Part shown: in pieces, positions 14,501 through 26,500 of the stretch
How positions within the stretch are numbered: the stretch's first letter is position 1
Layout of the letters: each line of letters starts with the position of its first letter
From: Streblospio benedicti
Lineage: Eukaryota; Annelida; Polychaeta; Spionida; Spionidae
Assembly: GCA_019095985.1 (NCBI GenBank)
Contig: CM032667.1
Coordinates: forward strand, 41,378,861-41,442,860
Length of the DNA stretch: 64,000 nucleotides
Reading direction: 5' to 3'
Program-made: the position numbers and the translations under genes
Notes under the pieces: model-generated
Database searches by the model: none
Seen by the model: the letters and a program-made list of their open reading frames with translations, nothing else
What the model was told of the DNA's origin: nothing

Positions 14501-17500
14501 ACCTAGAAGAGTACAGTACAACCTCTCTGGTAAGGCAACCAATAGGCTGTCTTCAAGTTGTCTCTAAAGAGAGCATGTCATGGAGATACAGAGCTCTCTC
14601 TTATTATTGAAGACTTGAACTTGCGAGAATATTACACAAACATAGTCTCTTTAAAGAGGTGGTACTAAACGGAAGTTATACTGTAGTTATTAGCAGAACA
14701 TCTAGAAATTATCACAAGGAGTTTGTTCCAAAACACATGTTACACCCTATAACTACTTACATGCATGTCTCGTGTCTCAGTATTTTGCAACCTGCACTGT
14801 GGAACTCTTAATTTTGAAGAGTATGGTATAATAGTTGAACTAACCTGGGAGAAAGGCATGGTGTCTGTGTAGGTGTTGTGTACCAAACTATTCTGAAGAG
14901 ATTCGTGGAGTCTGTAGGCCAGAGGGTGATGGTGGCCATAAACCTAAAGCAAGCACACCACACCACAACTTAGATCCGTATCATTATGTACTGATTAAAA
15001 TAGGTAATCTTCAGCAGGGATAACTCTGGGCTGTGCCATTGCGCAGTAGTTACACTGTTAATCTTGACATTTTTGTGCACACTAGGTGCACTTGTGGCTT
15101 AACACAAAGTAAAACCATCAGTTAACTGTAATATGTGTATTTTTAGACTTTTGAATACTGTATATTTAATTTTATTTATATGGATTGTAACTTTTACATA
15201 TCTGAAACAAATGTATCTTTATCGTTATCGTTAACAAAATCATACAAAGTTGTTTGAGGTTTGGCACACCATCTTGCAAAATGGCACACTTTTTCTCCAG
15301 CAGGTGTGCTAAAATGGTACATCCTGTATTTCACAAGATGTTACATCTATAGTACCGTATGAACTGATATCATTTATTTTCTTGCTATATATGAAAAGAT
15401 TTTACCAATTGTGTGAAAAATAATAATACTGGAATTAAAAATTGCTTCCTCGCAAAGATTAATATTATTGTTGTTTAGCATCATATATATATATGCATAT
15501 CATTAGGGATAAGTTAAGTTTCTATAGTATGTATCTATATCTAGTGAGAAAGTAAAGGATTTTCAACCTATTTGGTGAACTATCACTTACTATGAAAAAT
15601 GAGACTATGACGAAAGCAATATAGGTGGACACATCTACAGCAATAACCCTGGAGTATGCACCTTGATAATACAAAGGAAATACATTAACTAAAAACATAA
15701 TGATTGTTTTTTGTCAGATTCTGCATTTTTGTGGAGACTTATTTTGAATCAAAGAAAAACGGAATTTTGAAATTTCACAATATTTTATTAAATAGTTCCT
15801 TATTAAATAGTTCCTACGTTTCAACACAATAGTGTCCTCTTCAGGGAAAATATAATACAATTCAAAATTAAAATCAGAAACCAAAAACAACAAATAAACA
15901 TTATTAAGCATATATAAGAGGACACTATTGTGTTGAAACGTAGGAACTATTTCATAAGGAACTATCTAATAAAATATTGTGAAATTTCAAAATTTCATTT
16001 TTCTGTGATTCAAAATAAGTCTCCACAAATATATGATTACAGGGTGAGCACAGAATTTTGAAAATGAAATTCCCTGATTTTTCCCTGATTTTCCCTGATA
16101 GTTTAACATTTTCCCCTGATTTACGTTTAATAATTAGACCTGATTTTAAGACTCAGTCACACCTTCACCACCTTATTTTGATCGTAGTATTGTTGTTTTT
16201 AATTGGGTGTGAAAGGTTTTCATCAGTTAGTGTATGCTAAGTTCACTTTATAACGATGTTTTTGTAAAAACACCATGTCTAAAAAATTTATTAAAGCCCA
16301 ACAGAAAATAAACGAAATATGTACTGTATGTATTTTTTTATTTTTTTAGATTTCCCGATTATTTTACAGGTTTGTCTTAAAAATTCTTTGATTTTTCCCT
16401 GATTTATTCAAGATTTTCAAATTCCCTGATTTTTCCAGTCAGGGATTTTTTTCCACAAAATTCCCTGATTTTCCCTGTGCTTATAAATGTTTATTTGTTG
16501 TTTTTGGTTTCTGATTTTAATTTTGAATTGTATTATATTTTCCCTGAAGAGGACACTATTGTGTTGAAACGTAGGAACTATTTAATAAGGAACTATTTAA
16601 TAAAATATTGTGAAATTTAAAAATTCCGTTTTTCTGTGATTCAAAATAAGTCTCCACAAAAATACAGAATCTGACAAAAACAATTATGAGACCACCTGTA
16701 ATGTCCAAAATAAAACAACTTGCATATAAAAACATAATGGCATTGTATAGAAGAGATATATTAACCTAAACTATTCAAACCATTGAAAATGAGCACACTT
16801 TATATTTGAATGATTGATGAAAAAGATGATTGCGCGCTGATAGCAATTAGGTAGGCTATCATGACATAATTCAAGGAACTTAAAAAGGTACATGGCTAAA
16901 AATAATAATATATATAGAAGTAGATGAAAATTTGCTCGAGTACCTTTGATGAGGCGCGCAGCGACCTTGTTGATGTGCTCCTTCGTGGGCATGTCCTTGG
17001 CCTCCGCAATATGCTCACGTTCCTCTTCGGGCAGGTCACACACACTCCGCTCAAAGTCAGTGTCTACGGACATAACACTCATGGAGCAAGAACGATAGAG
17101 AATGACGTATACAACCATTCAATGGCCAAATAAAAAGCCACCAATTTTTAGACCATATTAAAGCTAGACCATTGAAATACTAACGCAAAAATACATAAAT
17201 ATACAGTTTATTACTTTAAACCACTGGATATATACATATATACAGAAAAAACCTTGTAAGCTTTCACCCATACTTTCGGCTTCCTCAGACTGTTTTATGT
17301 TTGTAATATTGACAGTCTGAAGAAGTCCAAAGTATGCATGAAAGCTTCCAAGGATTTTTCTTGTAATGTATGTATCCAAAATGGTTTAAAGTAATAAACT
17401 GTATATTTATGTACATATACCAAAATAGATGAATCTTCACAATAATAGCAACAATTAATTTTTCAACATAAAGCACAATTATACAAATCATAATATACAA

Positions 17501-20500
17501 ATGATTGAAAGCTGACATAAATACCAAATACAACAAAATTACTAAATTACTTAGTCTCATATTTTTTTTCTCTCTATTAAACTAAGCCAAAAGCCTAAGC
17601 ACGAGAAATCAAGTCCACGATTTTCTATTATATGTGCTTCCCGGTTTCAACTTTGTGTGTCCCTTTGGGAGTGGCTGGTTCATAGTATGGACTTGGCGTT
17701 TACTTGGAGTTCTCCATGCAGTGTCGGGACTCAATCTAAGGTCTACTATGGGGATGCAGTTTAAAAAGTCTTGATGTTATAGGGGTTTCCCATGTGTGCT
17801 TCCGTGGCCTAGTGGATAGGGAGTTGGACTCGTGACCAGGTCGTGGGTTTGATTCTCGGTCGGGTCTGGTGGTGAGCGTTGAGCAAACTTGCCTCTAACA
17901 GGTTGCACACTGCTCCGTGGTACCTACACGTAAAATAGGTACAGGGAGGCGAGTAATTAGCACGTGTGCACAACAGCAGCAATGCTGTATGCAGCCAGTG
18001 TTGTATGCTCCCCAGGGAGTTGAGAAAGGCAAAACGTGGAGTGTCAAAGACGCCGACTGAGCCTCTGGATAGTAGACTATAAACCGACATTTACATTTAC
18101 ATTTTATCTAGTTTTGTATTTCCAATGGGATGCGGTCTGTGGTTACCTAGTGGGATGAAGTCTGCATGCTTTATCACAGGTCGAATTGGATTTTTGAAGA
18201 TGAGGCATATCAAGGCAGCAAAGATCAGCACCTGCAAAGCTATATGTATTAAAACCTTTCATCCCATCAAAGTAATATCGTAACTTAGTTTTATTGTTCT
18301 CTGAAATCACATAAAAGCATTTGAAGTTCATGGGTTCTCACCTTGAGTGGCTGTATTAAGCCAGCAGAATGCAAGAAAGTAGTGAAGAACGACGTTAGCC
18401 ACGCTGTACTCTGCCCATAGCCATAGTTGAGGCCATAGAGGATGACAAAGAAGGATGAAGTGAGAGCCACAGTGATGGAAAGCACCCATGCAACGTACAC
18501 AACCCACCATGGCAATCTGCCGGAAGAAATAACAGCTCTAGATAGCTATGTTTCTTTTGATGGTTGAAAAAATAGGTTATGGGTATGGAGCTCCCCCAAG
18601 AGATGTTTTCAAAATTTTATGTTATACCTATAATCTGGGTCATAAATTCCTGTTAATATGGGGAAAAATAAGTATTTTTACAATTTTTCCAAAAGGCACA
18701 AAATATAGGACAATATAATTGTGTTGTTATCCAAACATAGGAAATAAATAAGAATAGTTGAAAAAATAGGTAGAAATAGGATAAGATTGGAGAATTGACA
18801 GCCTGTAACCAATTGTCAATAACATACGTTAGAGTATGAGTTAATTGACAATTGGTTACAGGCTGTCAATTCTCCAATCTTATCCTATTTCTACCTACAC
18901 CGAAACCTCGATATTACACGGACGATGGGGTCCAGAATTCGAGAACCATGTTAATCCGAAAAGCGCGTTATGTAGAGGGTCCAAAAAAACGTGTAAATTT
19001 GAACAAAATTGGAGTACTGTAGTGGCAAGGAAGTTGTCTCACCCATCCTCGCCAGCACGGTCCCCATCATAGTCCATCACACCAAGGAACAAAGCCATGT
19101 ACTTGATGACGAAGGCACGGTTTTGTCGCTGGTACGCTGCCAAACACACACTGAGATCAATAAGTAGCTTGCATGGCAACATTTATTTCACATATCATAG
19201 TTAACCGTTAATAACTAAAACTATATCTACCTTCTACACAGCAAAGGCTGTGAACATTTCTCAGTGAAAAATCTTCATCAGAAAGATTGAAAAATCTTAA
19301 TTTTTGAGCTTAATACAAACCTTGATGTGACATTATTGTTATACTACATAAAACATGCTTTAAAATGGTTCCGCAGCATCAACCACTAGGTAAACCAGCC
19401 AAAAGGATGGTGTTCGCATTGTAGCCGTCACATGGCAGAGAGCTCCATTTAAAACCATGTTTCGCACATATCGATTTTCAGATGTCAAAAGAAAAACATA
19501 GCTTTAGAATTTTCCCAGAAAAGTTCTCACCTCTGAGAGTTTCTGGAGCAAATGATAACTGTTTAGTAACAGGGACATCTCTGCAAATAAAATGAAAAAT
19601 ATATAGTTAAAAAACCACATCTGATTTGAATCTTAATAAAAGACAAAAAATTGGATCATTACAGGAGCATGAGATTATGTGATGACCTTAAACTTCCAAA
19701 ACAAATTGCACGATGCCAGACTTTTTTAAACATATCATGCTCATTCATGTGATAAATAGCCATGTTTTTATTTAACAGAGGTGCGTCAATCATGTAAAAC
19801 ATTTCGTCTTTGCAACAAGCACATGCATCGTAGAGCGTAGAAACCAACTGAGATTAATGAATGGCCAATCTTTCTTTTCCCCTTCATTGTTTATACTAAA
19901 TATGCATCATATCTTTAAGTTTTACATTTACACATCTATTACCGGTGGATTCGAAAGTAAACTTGAAAAGTTTTATTATTAATAAAAGTACATCCAGTTC
20001 TATTGAAGATAATCCACTAATTAAACGCTGAACCCTTATTTATGTACATACATATAGATAAATATGTCTTACTTTGTAGAAGCTGTGGAACGCATTGAAA
20101 TTTTGCTATTATACTTGTGAGAACTCTTCTTTTTCATTGAACTCGCACTTTTGACAGAACGATCAGATTTCCTAGAACTTCGTAACTTTTAGATTAGCGT
20201 TTGATTTCAAATCAGAACTCTTCTTATTCATTGAACTCGCACTTTTGACAGAACGATCAGATCTCCAAGAACTCGTAACTTTTAGATTAGCGTTTGATTT
20301 CAAATCATCACGGTTGGTAGAACTTCCTAGAAAAAAAAACATGATTTCATATCACAGAATGTAAACTTCTATTGGGTTCCATTATATAAACATTTACTTA
20401 TATAGCTACCTATTGGAACCTGACATTTTGTCTTTAGCATTAGCAAGACTTTCGCTCTTTTCTCAAGAGCTTCGTCGGGCCTAATGAAATGACCCTCTCA

Positions 20501-23500
20501 CTGGGTCACATGACCGCCACGGATTAGGCGATCATGTGACAGCAGAGCTGTGTACACGGGGTAGTGGTAGCACGTGAGGATATGGAGCTGCGAAGGAAAA
20601 TCCGTGAGACCATTGAAATCAGAGAGCGCCGACCCCGGATGAACCGCGACACTGGCTACGACTTGCCCCCCATATGTGACCCAGTGAGAGGATCATTTCA
20701 TTAGGCCCGACGAAGCTCTTAAGAAAAGAGCGAAAGTCTTGCCAAAGACAAAATGGCAGGTTCCAATAGGTAGCTATATAAGTAAATGATTTCATATCAT
20801 TTTTGACAGAAAATAAGAACAAAAATTAAAAGTTTCATAGACAAACACCTAACTGAAATTGTAGAAAGCAAACTTAGTGCCAGTCCTACCAATATTTTGA
20901 GATTTTTCTTTAATTATCTTTAATAATCCACATATCATTTATGAAAATAATAATCCACATATCCTTTATGAAACCATAGATAATCACCTGTGTATCTCTG
21001 TGTCTTGAGTCTCTCCTCACCATCAGACGTAGTCCTCTTAACATGTTCACTAGAAATTATATGGATCCAGGTTCATAATTATTGCAAATATTTAACTAGA
21101 TCTTGTAAGAGTAATACTTTTGTTTATTTCATCATTTCGTATATTTTGTTTAGAATACACTTTTATATATATGGTTTCTAGATTCACAGTATCAAAGTTG
21201 CACGTAACAGATATAACAAATATGAACAAGAATATAAAGGAATATAAATATATGATATAAAAGAATATGAAGGGAAATAAACTCTTCCTCGACATATGCA
21301 AGTTGGAGTAAACTGTTAAAGAAAAACTTTCAGCATATTATTCATGTAAAACTTTCTACTAAAAATATAATGCAGAGAATAATTACCTATTAAATGATTT
21401 CCTTACACGAGAGTAGCTAGATATCTATATAATGAAAATCAACAATTATTTGCACAGTTAAATAATTACAATTTCAATTGTTGGTAAAGATATCTAAAAA
21501 GAAATTAGCAATACATGTACATATTCAGGCCACCAACAACCACCGCATTCTTTACTTTCTTTGCCAAGTGATTTCTAGTCATTTTAAGCCTTCAAAGAAA
21601 TACTAAAATATTAAAATATACTCTTCATCACAAGTTAGTCAGCACAGATGACAAGTCATTGGGTAGTTTTTTTCCTTTTTAAGTTCTACAGCGACAAGCT
21701 TTAAAGAGCTTTAAAGAAATCATTGACTGTCATAAATATTGTAACAGCCAATTGTCAAGTAAAATAAACAAAATACACTTCAGACACTTTGCACAACCTT
21801 CGTCCACGCAGATTTTATGCTATTTGCAATATTTGCAGTTATCAGTACATTTTAAAATATATTCATTAACAAGTGGTTTCACAGTCTTTATGCGATATCG
21901 TCTGTATATGTGATCATTTTATGTTTTTGAAAACTTAAAATTCAACATATTGCACTCAGCATATTAATGGTCAGGAAAGGACCTAAATATTGAGCAGTCT
22001 GTAAAATAGGCTCCTAGTGGTCACCATTTTTAAGTTACAAACCAAATCAACAGTTAGCTTTCATGATGCAACCTGTAGAGGGGTAACAATACAGACGGTC
22101 AGATGGCTGAACAGCCGACACAATCAAAGGCCTCTAAGCCTGAGTGGAACCACTCTGGAATACTTGTCTAATCATAACTGAATGTATGTTTAGATCATCC
22201 TGGGTTTCTTTATTCATGATTCAAAGAATTTGATGGATACCAATAGAAACCAATACCGTGTCATTTTGGCGAGACTTTCGTTGTTTTCGCAACAACTTCA
22301 TCGGGCCGAATGAAAATCTCAGAGAGTCAAATGACCACCATGGTGGCGGGAGTCATGTGACAGCAGAGTCGAGTATACGGGGGGCAAGTCGTAGCAAATT
22401 GAGGATCAGGGTGTCCCTCAAAGTCTAAGAGCAGATGTAGTGAAGTGCATAAAAAAAAATAAACTTCCGACTAGCAATGTAAGAAAACCTGAATTTCGGG
22501 CACTTGAAGAATTGAAAAAAAAAAAAGGAGATCATCATTCTAGGAGCGGATAAGGGTAGAGCCACGGTGGTGATGGACCGATCGGAATATAACAAGAAAA
22601 TTTCGACTTTACTTTAGTGACACCAAAACATACCAAAAGCTCAAGTGTGACCCAACCCCCAAATACCCAGACCAGTTCCAGTTGGTGAAAACCTTACAAC
22701 AGTGGAGCAGACAAGACCAAATCTCTGAGGCGTTAAAAAGAAGAATATATCCCAGATCTTGTGAGGTTCCCAAATTGTACGGGCTATCCAAGATACATAA
22801 GAAGGACCAACCTCTGAGACCTATCGTTTCGAGCATAGGGAGTGTATCCTATAAGGCAGCGAGGCTAGTCGCGGACATCTTATCCCCCTTGGTCGGCCAG
22901 TCTCCCCATCACATCAAGAACAGTGCTGATTTTGTCCAAAAAATCAAGGATTTAGAGGTACAGCCCGGCCAGAAACTGATATTGTATGACGTGTCCGCCC
23001 TCTTTACCAGTATCCCAGTGACAGTGCTGTTGACTGGATTGAAAGGAGGTTGGAACAAGACGACACGCTTCACAAGAGGACCGAATTGAAGACCACGCAG
23101 ATATTACAACTTTTGAAGTTTTGTCTGAATACCACTTACTTTGTATATGACGGCCAGTTTTTTAAACAAACTCATGGAGCGGCAATGGGTTCCCCAGTGT
23201 CACCGATAGTGGCGAACCTCTATATGGAAGATTTTGAGTCTCAGGCCCTGAGAACGGCACCCAATCCATCACACCTATGGTATAGGTATGTTGATGACAT
23301 TTTTGTTCTCATCCATGAATATTTCATCTCGGAATTTACCGCACATATCAACAGCATAGACCTGAACATTAAATTCACCACTGAACCCTAGGTGGATTTC
23401 AAATTACCATTCTTGGACACATGCTTAAAGATTAGTGAGGATGCATCAACAACTGTGGAAGTGTACCGTAAAGCGACCCACATGGACCAATATCTGAACT

Positions 23501-26500
23501 TTCAATCCAACCACAATTTGGAACACAAACGTTCAGTGGTTCGTACCTTGTTCCACCGCGCCAACAACTTAGTCACCACTCCTGAAGACAGAGTCAAAGA
23601 AACTGAACATGTTAAAGCAGTGCTCAAAGACAATGGGTACAAACAGTGGATATTCAAATTACCTAAGCCCAAGACTAAGGAGAAGCCAGAGGACACCACC
23701 AGTGGGGCGAAGGCCAGTTTTCCGGTTTGCTTGCCATATTTAAGAGGTCTGTCTGAAAAACTCACCCACATTTTTAGACAACACGGAGTGAGCACGTACC
23801 ATAAACCGTTCAACACCATCAAAGCTCGGTTACCGTCTCCGAAGAACAAGTCACCGGATGGCTCTAAGTGTGGGGTCATCAGGTTCAGTGTCCCCAGTGC
23901 CAGTACTGCTACGTAGTGTGAACAAATTCGGTCGTGCTCCCGCGGGACCCGTGCAGTTCCGCGTCGTGCTAGCACGAGTCCACCCCGCGGAGTGGGCCCG
24001 CCTCGTTGCAAACCGGGGCATGTCACCAACCCCTCTTTTGTACTTCTCGTTGTTGTGTTGTGATGTTCTTTGACTGCTTCAGTGTCACAGTGTACTTACG
24101 TCCGACAAATGGCCTGTGATCCCACCAGGTTTCACGAAGGGCCCTGCCTACACAAGGGACTTCGCACTGATGCTGACACGTAAACCACGAATGTCCAACG
24201 AAGACTACTGCCACATGACTGAACCAGGGGGACGCTGTTGGAGACTCGACCCCATGCGAGAGCAGTGGCACGAATGCCCAACGCTCCCAACTGGGGTGTG
24301 AGCCTCTTGAATGGGGAGACTAACAGCGTACAATGCCTGATTCACCATTGAATGCAACCCACAGTGGTTATCAACCACTTGGTCACACAACGGCGCATAC
24401 AAACATGCACTGAGGTTAGTCCCCAGAGGAAGACATGTGTTGAGGGCCTATTCCGCAACAGGGGAATAGGTTGCCAGCCCTACCTGCCCGACCAGTGTCT
24501 GAAAGAGAAGTGAGCTCTATTAGCTCTGTCATCCAGTACTGAAGTGCACTGGGTCCTTAATCCTACAGGGGCTTAAAATGAATGAACAACTCTATCAAGG
24601 TGTGTGTGACTGAGGGGATTACTAACCTAATTCAGTGAGCTGTAATATTGCTACTACTTTAACCCTTGCAGGGATGCTACAATCCCTGCACACTGGATGG
24701 CTAAAACATTAACTCTTTGTTTAAAACAACGAAAGTCTCACCAAAATGACAAGACATTGGTTTCTATTGGTATCCATCAAATTCTTTGCCTAATCATGGT
24801 CTTTAAAACCATTAATGTGTGTCTAAAATTATTGAACTTATTTTCTTACCTAGTACCTATAGAATGAGTTCTCAGAACTCAGATATAAGCTAAAAATAAT
24901 AAGCTAATATTTGATTGAACACAACAATAATGAACTACAGATATACAGGTGCATTCAATTTGGCATCAATCTCAATTCTAGAGCTTTAAAGAAATCATTG
25001 ACTGTCATAAATATTGTAACAGCCAATTGTCAAGTAGAATAAACAAAATACACTTCATCATACTCAACTAATAACGACAACTTTAACATACAGTTCTTTA
25101 AGCACTACCAAAAATGTAAGTGAAAACTTACACTTCCTTCAGAGGCACTGCTTGTTAATGTATTTTGGCTTCCTTCATTTCTGCCTCGATTCATGAAAAC
25201 ATTCGCAACTAAGGAAATATAAATAGCAGCTTTAAAAATAATTATGCTGAACATTCACAATCTTACACTGGTGAGTGTTAAGTGTATGTGATGTCGTATT
25301 GTCAAATAAATCAACAAATGCCCAAAAATTGTGAAATAGTTTGGGTGGCACTTTGTTTTTTAAAAGATTTGATACCATTTGATTCTGGTTGTCATATTTC
25401 ATGCGTTTTTTTAAAGTATTGCTACAACTTGAACTCTATATATAATCGAACTCACGTTTGGTGTAAACTCCAAGACGTTTTCTATCCTCTTCCTCTCTAT
25501 CCTCTTCCTCGTCTTCTTCTTTCTCTTCTTCCTCTTCATTTTCCTCAGGAATATTGAAAGAGAGCTGCTTTTTTCTTAAACAAACAGTACTAACTTTAAT
25601 ATCAATAATAAATATGTTTAAAATTACAGAACATTTAAAAATCATGCAAATTAATCTTTAATCCTTGAAAAAAAATCATACTGTTTGCTTATGTCAATAT
25701 CAAAAGAATGATTTAGCATTGTATATAAATTCATCAATACTAAATGATCACTTAAAAACTTAATTCTACTTACGGGCGGGGTGGAGGAACAGTCTGCAAT
25801 ATGGATGGTGATTGATCCCTTTCATTTCTAACAACCAGATCTCTTTTTAGACCTTGTTTGCTACTCTCATCTGCCACTGTCAGATTCAGCTTACCAGACA
25901 CTAAATTATTTGTCTCTCCATTCCTATTCACCATGCTTTCTTCATTATTAACTACATTCTCGTCATCATGGATGATAGAAGGAATCAGACGAAAGCTACC
26001 ACCAGGACTGCCACCCAATGGACTTCCTCCTCTTAAAGGCGTAGCACCACCTAGAGGACTGCCTCCGAACGCAGGAGTTGTCCCTCCCAGAGGACTGCCT
26101 CCAAATGCAGGAGTTGTCCCTCCCAGTGGACTACCTCCAAATGCAGGAGTTGTCCCTCCATATGGAGTGGAACCTCCTAATGGACTGCCGTCTTTTGGAG
26201 AGCCACCTCTTGGAGTACCGCCTCTTGGACTGCCTCCGGGTGTAAAAACACTGGCTGGACTTAACTGGAATAAGTTAGGAAGTATTTCTTAAGTTATTCA
26301 TCAAATAATAATAATGGCTGAAATTTACAAAATGGAAACAAAATTGATAATCATAATAAGTGTATAATAAATTTTAACAATTATACTTATGAATTATTGA
26401 TCATAATTGCAAGCACTAGTGAGAAATATAAAGTATAATTACAAACTGTGCGAAGATGGACCTCGGGAGGCTATAGCGGGCCGTCGTGTGAATGTTCTGA

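Noticed and set aside
23502-24029. Long open frame on the minus strand
   Set aside because: It is the antisense shadow of the Penelope-like coding region; no family resemblance.
25456-25574. Glu/Asp/Arg-rich stretch of E32 as a separate gene or simple repeat artefact
   Set aside because: Both splice sites and both phases fit the polycystin-like gene, so it is part of the cytoplasmic loop.
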